Positions 8,704-17,550 of a DNA stretch of 64,000 nt are shown here, one piece after another. Numbering within the stretch: the first letter of the stretch is position 1; every line of letters starts with the position of its first letter. The position numbers and the translations under genes were made by a program. This DNA is from Streptomyces sp. SirexAA-E. Its GTDB lineage: Bacteria; Actinomycetota; Actinomycetes; Streptomycetales; Streptomycetaceae. Under the pieces are notes generated by a model that saw only the letters and a program-made list of their open reading frames with translations, searched no databases and was not told the origin of the DNA. Location of the stretch: positions 4,774,001-4,838,000 of the forward strand of contig NC_015953.1 in the NCBI RefSeq assembly GCF_000177195.2. Direction: 5' to 3'.

Positions 8704-10479
8704 TCAGAAACGGCCGCCGCCCCGACGGCCACGGGTCGCCCCGCCGCCGAAGCTGCCCGGCCCGCCGCTGAACCCCCGGCCGTTGAGACCCCCGCCGGCA
8801 CCGTCCCCGCCGCCCCCGGCGAAGAGACCGCCCAGGAGGATGCCGCCCAGCACGGCGCCGTCCGCCCCGCCGCCCGTCGACGGGCCGAGCGCGTCCCGGT
8901 AGGCGCGCACGTCCTGCTCCGCCAGGCCCAGCGCCTGCCCGGCCAGCGCGTCCGCCCGCCGGGCCTCGGCCAGCGCCGCCCGAGGCTCGTTCGTCTCCGA
9001 CCACTCCCGGGCCGCCTCCCACCGGCGTCGCGCCTCCGCCAGCCGGGTACGGGCCTGGCTGCCGACCGCGCCCCGGTGGGTGCCGACGTAGTCCGCCGCG
9101 GCGCCGATCGCCGACCGCGCGGTGAGCAGCGACTGCTCCAGCAGCGCTCGCGCCCGCCGGTCGCCGTGCTCCCGCTCCCGCGCCCCGGCCGGCGCCACGT
9201 CCGCCTCCCGCACCCGGCGGAGCGCGTCGATCGGGTCGTACGGACCGGACCGCGTGCCCTCCCGTACGGCATCGAGCACCGCCTCGGCCCGTGCCACCCG
9301 GCCCTGCGGATCGCCTTGCGGCACATCCCGCCCGGCCCCTTCGAGCAGGCCCCTGGCGTCGGCCAGGTCCGTGTCCGCCCCGGTGAGCGCGCCCGGCAGC
9401 GCCGAATCCGCCTCGGCCAGCTCCGCCGCCCGCCGCTCCACCCCGTCCACGAGGGTGGACGCCTGGGCGAGGGCGCCCTCGACGGCACGCAGACGGACCG
9501 CGGCCTCGGCACGGCCGCCGCCGTCCACCGCCCGGCGTGCCTGGCCGAGGCACGACGTCGCGAAGACCAGCCGGTCCTGGGCCTGCTCGACGGCCCCGGC
9601 TACGGGGGCGTACGCCGAGGGGGCGTACCGCTCACGCATCCCGCCGAGCGTCGCCTCGGCCGTGGAGACGCGCCCGAGGAGTTCCTGGAACGTGGACTCG
9701 GCCGCCGCCACCGCCTCGGGGGCCGTCTCCTCCAGGGCGCGCAGCCGGTCGAAGTCCGCGGCCACGGCGTCCAGACGCGCGTCGGCGTCCGAGCAGCGGC
9801 GGACGATCTCCTCCAGCATGCGGCGGTGCTCCGCGTCGTCCTCGGGGGAGGCGTCGTCCAGTCGCTGCCGCAACCGGAAGGCCGCCGTCAGCTGGGCCTC
9901 GGCATGCGCGACGGCCTCGATGAAGGGGGCCGCCGCCTCCTCGCCGTACCGGGCGACGGCGACGCCGAGCTCCTCCTCGCTCGTGCGCACGGCGTCGTCG
10001 GTGTCCACCAGGTCCGCCCCGGCCCGGGCGTCGAGGCCGGCCAGGGGGATCCGCCCGTCGGTCCCGGGGCGGGAGCCGCCCCGTCCGGGCAGCGCCGGGG
10101 TGGTCCGGGTCGTGGTGCGGTGCCTGCGCCGGAGCCACGCGTAGCCCGCGACCGAGAGCACGACGGCGGCGACGGTGAGGGGAAGGACCAGGGTCACGTC
10201 GGCGCCGTTCACCGGACGGTCGTCCGAACCGGGACCAGGGCGGTCCGGGGCGTGGGCGGGGGAGTCGGCGAGGACGGCGGCGTGGCCGTCGGCGGCGCCG
10301 TGCGCGGCCCCGGACCGGTCGGTGACCTGCCCCTGGCGGGACAGGGTGACGGGGTCCTCGGCCCGGGCGCCGTACGCACTCGGCAGGACCGTCCAGCACA
10401 GCGCCGCCAGCGCGGCGAGGAGGATCCTGCCGCGCGTCGGGAGCCGGAGGGGCCGGACGCGGCTCGCGGGCGGTGTCAC
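8704..10479 (-). CDS. TPM-family membrane protein lacking its TPM domain
   Basis: A 591-residue protein. A signal peptide (about 1-40) leads into the usual mature start VTLSRQGQVTDRSGA. The sequence then jumps at residues 57-61 directly to GAADGHAAVLA, which in full-length relatives lies after the roughly 100-residue TPM domain. A transmembrane segment follows (about 95-116), then a long Ala/Glu/Arg-rich coiled coil (about 150-520) and a Gly-rich tail ending GGATRGRRGGGRF. The frame is intact, so the shortened protein should be made. It sits upstream of pspA and probably works at the membrane with it. The domain loss rests on my memory of relatives. Confidence 0.78.
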   Translation of the reverse strand: MTPPASRVRPLRLPTRGRILLAALAALCWTVLPSAYGARAEDPVTLSRQGQVTDRSGAAHGAADGHAAVLADSPAHAPDRPGPGSDDRPVNGADVTLVLPLTVAAVVLSVAGYAWLRRRHRTTTRTTPALPGRGGSRPGTDGRIPLAGLDARAGADLVDTDDAVRTSEEELGVAVARYGEEAAAPFIEAVAHAEAQLTAAFRLRQRLDDASPEDDAEHRRMLEEIVRRCSDADARLDAVAADFDRLRALEETAPEAVAAAESTFQELLGRVSTAEATLGGMRERYAPSAYAPVAGAVEQAQDRLVFATSCLGQARRAVDGGGRAEAAVRLRAVEGALAQASTLVDGVERRAAELAEADSALPGALTGADTDLADARGLLEGAGRDVPQGDPQGRVARAEAVLDAVREGTRSGPYDPIDALRRVREADVAPAGAREREHGDRRARALLEQSLLTARSAIGAAADYVGTHRGAVGSQARTRLAEARRRWEAAREWSETNEPRAALAEARRADALAGQALGLAEQDVRAYRDALGPSTGGGADGAVLGGILLGGLFAGGGGDGAGGGLNGRGFSGGPGSFGGGATRGRRGGGRF

Positions 10480-10634
10480 ATGGGGAGGCTATGTCCGCCC
10501 CGCGCGGCCCGCGACCGGGCGGCGGACCGCCCGGTCGGGTGGCGTGTGTGTGGCACGGGAGCCGCCGCCCGTCAGGTGGCGGCGGCCCCGTGCCGGAGGG
10601 GGCCGTCAGGCGTCCCCTGCGCGTGGGCCGGGGG

Positions 10635-11837
10635 TCAGCCGGCGGTGCGGGGCAGTTCGCGGGTACGGCCGAGGGAGCCCAGCCAGAGCGCGGAGGGCCG
10701 GGCGGTCCGTTCGAACGTCTCGCGGTCCACGGCGATCAGGCCGAAGGTCGGCGCGAACGAGCCCCACTCGTAGTTGTCCAGGGCGCTCCAGGCCAGGTAA
10801 CCCCGGACGTCCAGTCCGTCCTCGATCGCCGAGGCCACCTCGTGCAGCGCGCCCGTGTAGTAGGCGACGCGACGGGTGTCGTCGGCGGTGGCGATGCCGT
10901 TCTCCGTGACGATCAGCGGCATGTCCGGGCCCGCGACCTCGGCGGTGTGGCGCAGGGCGTGACCGACGGCGGCCGGGTAGTACTCCCACCGCGTCAGCGT
11001 CCGCTCGACGCCTTCGGCCGCCGGGACGGGGCCGTCGGGGCCGATCTCGGTACGGGTGTAGGACTGGACGCCGATCCAGTCGTCGCCGCGGGCGGCCTCG
11101 ATGAAGACGTCCTCGCGCGGGTGGCGGTAGGCGGCGGTGACGTCCTCGGCACCGGGGCGTGCCTGGTAGACCTGGTTGGCGATGGTCCAGCCGACCTGGA
11201 TGCCGGCGTCCAGGGCCCGGACCTCCTTGACGGCCGCGTGGTGGGCGGCGATCACCGCCTGGGTGGTCTCGTCGTCCGGGGTGGGCAGACCGGCGGGCGG
11301 GAAGCCGATGTCTCCCCGCTTGGCCTGGCCGGCCATGACCGCGATCATGTTCGGCTCGTTGATCGTGCAGACGTGGCCGACGCCCTCGGAGATCACGGGT
11401 GCGCAGGCGGCGACGTACCGGGCGAACAGCTCGGTGGCGCCGTCGGCCGTCCAGCCGCCGCGCTCCTCGAACCACTGCGGGACCGTGAAGTGGTGCAGGG
11501 TGACCATGGGGCGAAGGCCGCGGGCGAGCGCGCCCTCGACCATGCGGCGGTAGTGGGCGAGCTCGGCGCGCGAGAAGTGCCCCTCGACCGGCTCGATCCG
11601 GGCCCACTCGATGGAGAACCGGTAGTCGGTGAAGCCGAGACCGGCCAGCAGGTCCATGTCCTCGTGCCAGCGGTGGTAGCTGTCGCAGGCGTCCAGGCTG
11701 GGCTCCTGGATGTGGGTGCCGGCCGTGTGCTCCTTCACCCACCAGTCGCAGTTGGTGTTGTTGCCCTCGATCTGGTGGGCGGCCGTGGAGGCCCCCCACA
11801 GGAAGCCGTCGGGGAACGGGACCGGGGTGTGCGTCAT
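10635..11837 (-). CDS. Glycoside hydrolase family 1 beta-glucosidase
   Basis: A 400-residue retaining beta-glycosidase without signal peptide, so it acts on imported beta-glucosides in the cytoplasm. GH1 marks: the N-terminal FLWGASTAAHQIEGNN, the acid/base Glu in TINEPN (about residue 161) and the nucleophile Glu in IVTENGIA (about 312). It is somewhat shorter than the usual 440-480. ATG 11837 begins the conserved N-terminus. It is the last gene of the binding protein-permease-permease run on this strand, 86 bases after the permease. Specificity (cellobiose, laminaribiose or other) cannot be decided. Confidence 0.92.
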   Translation of the reverse strand: MTHTPVPFPDGFLWGASTAAHQIEGNNTNCDWWVKEHTAGTHIQEPSLDACDSYHRWHEDMDLLAGLGFTDYRFSIEWARIEPVEGHFSRAELAHYRRMVEGALARGLRPMVTLHHFTVPQWFEERGGWTADGATELFARYVAACAPVISEGVGHVCTINEPNMIAVMAGQAKRGDIGFPPAGLPTPDDETTQAVIAAHHAAVKEVRALDAGIQVGWTIANQVYQARPGAEDVTAAYRHPREDVFIEAARGDDWIGVQSYTRTEIGPDGPVPAAEGVERTLTRWEYYPAAVGHALRHTAEVAGPDMPLIVTENGIATADDTRRVAYYTGALHEVASAIEDGLDVRGYLAWSALDNYEWGSFAPTFGLIAVDRETFERTARPSALWLGSLGRTRELPRTAG

Positions 11838-11923
11838 CGCGGAATGTCTCTCTTGTGCGGGGGTGGGGTGCGGCCGCGAGGTGGGGTGCGGCCCGTGGAC
11901 GTGCGGAGGGCGGCCGGAGCGGG

Positions 11924-12790
11924 CTACTTCATGCCCGCCGTGGCGATGCCCTGGGTGAAGTGCCGCTGAAGGGCGATGAAGAGGATCAGCACCGGCAGCA
12001 CCACCAGGAAGGCCCCGGCCATCAGCATGCCGTTGGAGCCGCCCGCCTTGTTCGGGTCGGTGGCGAAGGTCGCCAGGGCGACCGGCAGCGTGTACTTGTC
12101 CGGGTCGTTGGTCGCGATGAGCGGCCAGACGAAGTTGTTCCAGGAACCGAGGAAGGTGAAGATCGACAGCGTCGCGAGCGCGGGCTTCACCAGCGGCATG
12201 ACGATCCGCCAGAAGATGTACCACTCACCGGCGCCGTCCATCCGGGCCGCTTCCAGCAGTTCGTCGGGGATGGACTGCATGAACTGCCGCATCAGGAAGA
12301 CACCGAAGGCCCCGGCGGCGAAGGGCAGCACCAGACCCGCGTACGAGTCGATCAGGCGCAGCTTGCTCATCAGGACGAACAGCGGCAGCAGCATCAGGTT
12401 CCCGGGCACCATCAGGGCGCCGAGGACCAGGCCGAAGATCTTGCTGCGGCCGACGAAGTTCAGCTTGGCCAGGGCGTACCCGAGCATCGAGCAGAACACC
12501 AGGTTCGAGACGGTGACCAGCACCGCCACGATCACGGAGTTCATGAAGTAGAGCGGCAGGTCCAGCTTGTCCAGCAGCTCCCGGAAGTTGCCCAGGGTCC
12601 ACTCGGTGGGGATCCACACCGGGGGACCGGCCGAGAGCTCGCTCGGCGTCTTGAACGACGACAGGGCCATCCAGAGGAACGGCGCCGACATGATCAGCAG
12701 GCCCAGCGAGAGCAGGACGTAGACCAGGGGCCGCTTCGGGGCGCGGGACTTCGCGGAGGGTGTGGCGCCGGGTGCGCGGACGGCGGTCAT
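11924..12790 (-). CDS. Carbohydrate ABC transporter permease (CUT1, MalG-like)
   Basis: A 288-residue inner-membrane permease with six predicted membrane segments and the MalG-type EAA loop (DELLEAARMDGAGEWYIFWR, residues about 185-204). It ends QRHFTQGIATAGMK, typical of this subunit. The ATG at 12790 overlaps the stop codon of the partner permease (ATGA), so translation is coupled. It completes the importer with the genes at 12787 and 13764. No ATPase gene is present, so it probably shares a general MsiK-like ATPase, as other Streptomyces CUT1 systems do. Confidence 0.93.
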   Translation of the reverse strand: MTAVRAPGATPSAKSRAPKRPLVYVLLSLGLLIMSAPFLWMALSSFKTPSELSAGPPVWIPTEWTLGNFRELLDKLDLPLYFMNSVIVAVLVTVSNLVFCSMLGYALAKLNFVGRSKIFGLVLGALMVPGNLMLLPLFVLMSKLRLIDSYAGLVLPFAAGAFGVFLMRQFMQSIPDELLEAARMDGAGEWYIFWRIVMPLVKPALATLSIFTFLGSWNNFVWPLIATNDPDKYTLPVALATFATDPNKAGGSNGMLMAGAFLVVLPVLILFIALQRHFTQGIATAGMK

Positions 12791-13758
12791 TCGGTGTTGT
12801 CCTTCAGCAGTCGGAGCTGCAGCACCGTGATGCCCATGATCACTACGAAGAGGACATACGCCATGGCGCTCGCATAACCCATGTGGAAGAAGTTGAAGCC
12901 CTCGCGGTACATGTTGAGCGAGACGGTCAGGGTGGAGTCCGAGGGCCCGCCCTGTGTCATCACGAACGGCTCCTCGAACACGTTGAGGTAGCCGATGGTG
13001 GTGATGACGGTGGCGTAGAGCAGCGTGGGCCGCAGCAGGGGGACCGTGATCCCCCAAAACTCCTGCCACACCCCGGCGCCGTCGAGCCGCGCGGCCTCCC
13101 GGACCTCGGTCGGGACGGCCTGCAGGCCGGCGATGAAGAGCACCATGACCGTGCCGACGTTGCGCCACACCGCCATCGCGATCATCGAGGGCATGGCCAG
13201 CGCCTCCGAGCCGAGGAAGTCCGGTGCGGTCAGGCCCACTTCGGAGAAGAGGCCCGCGATGAGCCCGTCGCTCGGGTCCAGCACGAAGCGCCAGACCACC
13301 GCGACCGCCACGATCGTGGTGACCACCGGGGCGTAGAACCCGACCCGGAAGAAGGTCCTGGCCCGGTCGATGCCGTTGTTCAGCAGGACCGCCACCACCA
13401 GCCCGAGGGCGATCGTCAGCGGGACCCCCACCACCACGAAGTAGGCGGTGTTGAAGAGCGACTTCAGGAACTTCTCGTCGCCGAACAGCTCGACGTAGTT
13501 GTCGAAGCCGATGAAGCGCGCTTCCCAGGGGCGTGTCACGTTGCGCAGCCCGAAGTCCGTGAAGCTCATCAGCAGTGTGGCGAGGATCGGGAACGCCATG
13601 AAGACGGTGAACAGGACGAGGAAGGGGGTGGAGAACAACCACCCCGCCGCGTTCTGGACGCCCAGCTTCCCGCGGCGCGACCCGCCCCGGGACGCGGGAG
13701 TCCCGGGGCCGCCCCGCGTCTTGGCCGGCTGTGCGGCCCGAGAGGTCGTGGTGCTCAT
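12787..13758 (-). CDS. Carbohydrate ABC transporter permease (CUT1, MalF-like)
   Basis: A 323-residue permease with six membrane segments after a basic, Gly/Arg-rich cytoplasmic N-terminus of about 35 residues. The EAA loop is visible as TEVREAARLDGAGVWQEFW (about 210-230). ATG 13758 is 5 bases after the binding-protein stop, and the 3' end overlaps the next permease by 4 bases. It forms the channel heterodimer with the 11924 product. Confidence 0.93.
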   Translation of the reverse strand: MSTTTSRAAQPAKTRGGPGTPASRGGSRRGKLGVQNAAGWLFSTPFLVLFTVFMAFPILATLLMSFTDFGLRNVTRPWEARFIGFDNYVELFGDEKFLKSLFNTAYFVVVGVPLTIALGLVVAVLLNNGIDRARTFFRVGFYAPVVTTIVAVAVVWRFVLDPSDGLIAGLFSEVGLTAPDFLGSEALAMPSMIAMAVWRNVGTVMVLFIAGLQAVPTEVREAARLDGAGVWQEFWGITVPLLRPTLLYATVITTIGYLNVFEEPFVMTQGGPSDSTLTVSLNMYREGFNFFHMGYASAMAYVLFVVIMGITVLQLRLLKDNTE

Positions 13759-13763
13759 GGCTC

Positions 13764-15008
13764 CTACTTCACGAGGCCTTCGATCTCGGACTGCGCGGTC
13801 TTCAGCGCGTCCTGGGCGGAGGCCTTGCCCTGCGTCACCTTCGCGACGGCCTGGTCGACCTTGTCGGTGATCTCCGTCCACTTCGCCATGGACGGCGAGG
13901 ACGTGGCGGTGTCCATCTGCCGCTTGAACACCTGGAGGGCCGCGTCGTCGGCGAGCTTGCCGGACTCCCAGGCCGCGGCGTTCGCGGGGAGGTCCTTGGT
14001 GCGCCGGTACCAGTCGGCCTGGGCCTCGGTGCCGGTGAGGTAGCCGATGAACTCCGTGGCGGCGGCCTTGTGCTCACTGTCCTTGGAGACCACCAGGGAG
14101 GAGCCGCCCGCCATGGAGCCGGACGTCTTGTCCGCGGGGACGGGGGCCACCGCCCACTTGCCCTTGATCTGCGGCTGGCCCTCGTTCAGCAGGGTGACGT
14201 GCCAGGGGCCGCCGAAGAACATCGGGACCCGGCCGTTGCCGAAGTCCTTGACGACGTCGTAGCCGGGCCGCACGGACTTGTCGGCCAGGCCCTTGTCGAA
14301 GTACGAGCCGTACTCCTCCAGCGCCCGGACGGCCTCGGGACTGTCGATCACCGCCTTGCCCTCGTCGTCGACGATCGCGCCGCCGGCCGAGTAGAGGAAG
14401 GAGTAGAAGTTCTGCACCGTGTCCAGGCCGCTGGGCTGGATCGACAGGCCCCACCTGGTGCCCGCCTCCTTCTGGTACGCGGTGGCCAGCTCCCGCATCT
14501 GCTTCCAGTCGGCGGGCGCCTTGTCGACGCCCGCCTTCTCCGCGAGGTCGGTGCGGTAGTAGAGGACCCGGGTGTCGACGTACCACGGCACGCCGTACGC
14601 CGTGCCGTCCACCTCGCCCTGCCGCCAGCCGGCCGGGAAGAAGTCCTTCTCGTCGAACCGCCCGGTGTCGACCGGCTCCAGCACACCGAGCTCGGCGAAC
14701 TCGCCCAGGTAGCTCCCGCCCATCTGCGCCACGTCCGGCATGGTGCCCGCCGCCGCGGCGGAGACCAGCTTCTGGTGGGCGACGTCCCAGCCGACCGGGG
14801 TCACCTTCACCGTGACGTTCGGGTGGGCCTTCTCGTACTCCTCGGCCACGTCCGCGAGCTTCTCGCCCTCGGCTCCCATGGCCCAGACGGTGAGCGTCTG
14901 CTTCGCGTCCGCGGCGACGTCGTCGCCCCCGGAACTGCCACAGGCCGAGACGCCGAAGGCGAGCGCGACCGCGACGGCGGAAGAGACGGTTCTGGCGGTG
15001 CGGGGCAT
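13764..15008 (-). CDS. Sugar ABC transporter substrate-binding lipoprotein
   Basis: A 414-residue family-1 extracellular binding protein. It has a lipoprotein signal peptide with lipobox FGVSAC (acylated C23), then the MalE-like fold (LTVWAMGAEGEKLADVAEEY, and MFFGGPWHVTLLNEG in the C-lobe). ATG 15008 is chosen because GGAGGAG stands 8 bases before it; upstream in-frame starts lack a site. A perfect 12-7-12 inverted repeat lies 26 bases upstream. The GH1 enzyme at the end of the operon suggests a beta-linked gluco-oligosaccharide ligand. It is first in a four-gene run. Confidence 0.9.
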   Translation of the reverse strand: MPRTARTVSSAVAVALAFGVSACGSSGGDDVAADAKQTLTVWAMGAEGEKLADVAEEYEKAHPNVTVKVTPVGWDVAHQKLVSAAAAGTMPDVAQMGGSYLGEFAELGVLEPVDTGRFDEKDFFPAGWRQGEVDGTAYGVPWYVDTRVLYYRTDLAEKAGVDKAPADWKQMRELATAYQKEAGTRWGLSIQPSGLDTVQNFYSFLYSAGGAIVDDEGKAVIDSPEAVRALEEYGSYFDKGLADKSVRPGYDVVKDFGNGRVPMFFGGPWHVTLLNEGQPQIKGKWAVAPVPADKTSGSMAGGSSLVVSKDSEHKAAATEFIGYLTGTEAQADWYRRTKDLPANAAAWESGKLADDAALQVFKRQMDTATSSPSMAKWTEITDKVDQAVAKVTQGKASAQDALKTAQSEIEGLVK

Positions 15009-15033
15009 GGAGGGCTCCTCCTTGAGCGATCCG

Positions 15034-15064
15034 GATGTATGCGCTGCCTGTAAGCGCATACATC
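15034..15064. promoter_or_regulatory. Putative LacI-family operator of the sugar operon
   Basis: A perfect inverted repeat with 12-base arms (GATGTATGCGCT and AGCGCATACATC) and a 7-base spacer. It lies just upstream of the binding-protein start. Its right half contains TGTAAGCGCATACA (15049-15062), which differs by two symmetric bases from TGAAAGCGCATTCA before the LacI gene at 17387. It probably is the regulator's binding site. Confidence 0.7.
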
Positions 15065-15237
15065 ACTCTGGATCAGCCCTCCCGGAATCCGCAAGGGGGT
15101 GCTGGGTCACACTCGTGCAACGTGGCCGTCATCTGCGGGCGCGGTCGAGGCACCGTAGACGCGTCGTTTGCGTATCTGAAGTGGATGTGACCGATTCCGC
15201 TTGTTCGGGCCGTGAGGGCGCCCGTTACTGTCCTGCC

Positions 15238-16254
15238 ATGACGTCCTTCGCCCATGCCGCCGCGGCCGGCTCCCCGCCCCCGCTCGCGCACGGATTCCCC
15301 TTCGATCCGAGCCACGGGCGGACACTCGACGCGCTGCTGCGGACACCGGCGCCCACCGCCCCCGGGGACTTCGCGGAATTCTGGGCCGCGCGGTACGCCG
15401 AGGCCAGGGCGGTCGACACCGCACCGGAGATCGGTCCGGCGGAGGGCGAGCGGGACGGCGTCCGGCTGCACGGCGTGTCCTTCACCTCCGTGGGCGGAGC
15501 GCGCCTCGGCGGCTGGCTGGCGCTGCCCGTGGACGGCCCCGCCGAACACGGCTTCGTCATCGGGCACGGCTACGGCGGCCGGGAGGCGGCGGAGCCCGAT
15601 CTGCCCCTGCCGCTGCCCCGGGCGGCCGCGATCCTGCCGTGCGTACGGGGCATGGGAAGCCGCAGTTCGCTCCCCGGCATCCCGGGCGACGCCGACGCGC
15701 ACGTCCTGCACGGCATCGCCTCACGCGACACCTACGTCATCGGGGACTGCGCCGCCGACCTGTGGTGCGCGGCCTCCGCGCTCGGGGAGCTGCTGCCGCA
15801 CCTGGGCGGGGCGGGCCGCCTCGGATACCTGGGGGAGAGCTTCGGGGGCGGACTCGGCGCGCTCGCCCTGCCCTGGGACGAGCGGTTCGGGGCCGCCCAG
15901 CTCACCGTCCCCACCTTCGGCAACCACCCGCTGCGGCTCACCCTGCCCTGCACGGGCAGCGGGGAGTCGGTCCGGGCGTACCACCGCGGCCACCCGGGTG
16001 TGACGGATGTCCTGCGCTACTTCGACGCCGCCACGGCCGCCGCCCGGCTGGAGCTGCCCACGCTCGTCGCCGCCGCCCTGTTCGACCCCGCGGTGCCGCC
16101 GCCGGGGCAGTTCGCCGTACACAACGCGCTGCCCGGACCGCGTGAGCTCCTGGTGCTGCGGGCCGGCCACTTCCGGTACGCGGAGGAGGCCCGTGAGGCG
16201 GCGGAGCTGCGGAGTCTGCGGGAACGCTTCTTCGGGCAGTGGCTCCGGCCGTGA
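15238..16254 (+). CDS. AXE1-type acetylxylan esterase/cephalosporin-C deacetylase-like hydrolase
   Basis: A 338-residue alpha/beta hydrolase of the acetyl xylan esterase (AXE1) type. The nucleophile elbow GESFGG lies at about residues 199-204, the acid Asp in LVAAALFDPAVPP (about 281-293) and the catalytic His in RAGHF (about 311). The N-terminal segment with FAEFWAARYAEA is typical. No signal peptide, so it deacetylates an imported sugar or a small ester. It faces the sugar-uptake operon divergently and the LacI gene tail to tail. TACTGT lies 6 bases before the ATG, which suggests a leaderless transcript. Confidence 0.85.
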   Translation: MTSFAHAAAAGSPPPLAHGFPFDPSHGRTLDALLRTPAPTAPGDFAEFWAARYAEARAVDTAPEIGPAEGERDGVRLHGVSFTSVGGARLGGWLALPVDGPAEHGFVIGHGYGGREAAEPDLPLPLPRAAAILPCVRGMGSRSSLPGIPGDADAHVLHGIASRDTYVIGDCAADLWCAASALGELLPHLGGAGRLGYLGESFGGGLGALALPWDERFGAAQLTVPTFGNHPLRLTLPCTGSGESVRAYHRGHPGVTDVLRYFDAATAAARLELPTLVAAALFDPAVPPPGQFAVHNALPGPRELLVLRAGHFRYAEEAREAAELRSLRERFFGQWLRP

Positions 16255-16267
16255 CCGCCCCTGTCGC

Positions 16268-17323
16268 TCACCCGCAGCCGCAGCTCGCCCGGTGGGCCGG
16301 CGAGACGGGGAGCTCCAGCGAGACGGGGGGCCGGTTCGCGTCGGCGAGGCGTTGCACGAGCAATTCCACGGCCTGCTCGCCCAGCTGTCGTATCGGCTGT
16401 CGCACGGTCGTCAGGGAGGGGCGCACGATCCGGCTCAGCGGAATGCCGTCGAAACCGGTCACGGCGATGTCCTCGGGCACCCGCACCCCGCGCCGCTCCA
16501 GGGCGCGCAGGGCTCCGACCGCCATCTGGTCGTTGGCGAAGAGCATCGCGGCAGGCCGCTCGGAGCCCCGGTCCAGCAGGGTCTCGGCGGCCCGGGCGCC
16601 CTCGGCCCGCGTCATCATCGCCGTCCGCAGGTCCGGCGCTTCCGGGACCGGGAGCCCGGCGTCCCCGCAGGCCTGACGGAAACCCCGGAACCGCGCCTCG
16701 GCGTCCGGGGACTCGGGGTCGCCGCCCACGAAGGCGAGCCTGCGCAGTCCGTGGTCCTCGATCAGATGGCGGGCCAGCTCGCGCTCACCGTCGGCGTTCG
16801 CGACGACGACGTGGTCGAGGTGGTCGATCTCGCGCGGACCGGCGAGCATCACCACCGGCAGCCGGCGCGATATCACCTCCAGGTCCTCCGTCGGCACGGT
16901 CTGCGCCAGCACGGCGAAGCCGTCCACCCGGCCCGCCACCTTGGCGACGAGGCTCTCCGGTCCGCCCTCCAGGGAGGCGGCGATCAGCAGGGCGTACCCG
17001 TGCCGGCGCGCGGCCCGCTCCATGCCGCGGATGATCTGGTCGGAGTAGAGCATCGCGGCGTCGTCGGCGTCGCTGTCGGCCTCCGCGTCGGCCTCGGCGT
17101 CCGGGTCGGCGTAGTCGGGGAAGCAGAGGCCCAGGACTCCGGTGGTCCGGCTGGCCAGGCCCCGGGCGTTCCCGCTCGGCACATAGCCCAGCTCACGGGC
17201 CGCCTCCAGGACGCGCTCACGCGTCCGGTCGCGTACGGAACCAGGATTGCGGTACACGCGGGAGACCGTGGCAATGGAGACGCCCGACCGTTCGGCGACG
17301 TCGTACACCGTGGGGGCGCTCAC
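16268..17323 (-). CDS. LacI-family transcriptional regulator
   Basis: A 351-residue repressor. The N-terminal helix-turn-helix reads TVYDVAERSGVSIATVSRVY (residues about 5-24), with the hinge helix near RARGLASRTTG-like sequence, followed by a periplasmic-binding-protein-like sugar domain. GTG 17323 is chosen because the domain begins there, although no strong ribosome site is visible. A short Asp/Ala-rich insertion (DPDAEADAEADSDADDA) lies at about residues 75-92. It is 13 bases from the esterase stop. The predicted operators at 15034 and 17387 suggest it represses both the sugar operon and itself. Confidence 0.9.
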   Translation of the reverse strand: MSAPTVYDVAERSGVSIATVSRVYRNPGSVRDRTRERVLEAARELGYVPSGNARGLASRTTGVLGLCFPDYADPDAEADAEADSDADDAAMLYSDQIIRGMERAARRHGYALLIAASLEGGPESLVAKVAGRVDGFAVLAQTVPTEDLEVISRRLPVVMLAGPREIDHLDHVVVANADGERELARHLIEDHGLRRLAFVGGDPESPDAEARFRGFRQACGDAGLPVPEAPDLRTAMMTRAEGARAAETLLDRGSERPAAMLFANDQMAVGALRALERRGVRVPEDIAVTGFDGIPLSRIVRPSLTTVRQPIRQLGEQAVELLVQRLADANRPPVSLELPVSPAHRASCGCG

Positions 17324-17386
17324 TCGAGAGACCGTCCGCTTCTTCGTCCGTACCCAGGCGCCCGGCTCGTGCCGGACCGACCGCTT

Positions 17387-17400
17387 TGAAAGCGCATTCA
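17387..17400. promoter_or_regulatory. Second putative LacI operator (autoregulation)
   Basis: TGAAAGCGCATTCA, 64 bases before the LacI start. It shares TG.AAGCGCAT.CA with the site inside 15034-15064, and both approach the LacI-family consensus TGNNANCGNTNNCA. Confidence 0.6.
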
Positions 17401-17519
17401 CCCTAGATCGCGGGGTTGCGGAGGGGCAAGGCGGAGCGAGGCGTGTCCCCGGCGTACCGGCATGAGGGGGCGTGGGGCGTACCGGGCGTCTTTGCCGGGA
17501 TATGGACAGGCAACCTTGC

Positions 17520-17538
17520 AAGATGTACTGCGCATCTT
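17520..17538. promoter_or_regulatory. Putative MarR operator
   Basis: Inverted repeat AAGATG-7-CATCTT, 13 bases before the MarR start codon. The position would block transcription of the MarR-MFS operon when bound. Confidence 0.55.
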
Positions 17539-17550
17539 TAGCGTGGAGAC

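Noticed and set aside
10635..17323. Naming the sugar locus ceb/bglC (cellobiose)
   Set aside because: The layout is similar but the binding protein does not look like CebE, and the operator differs from the CebR site; the sugar is left open.
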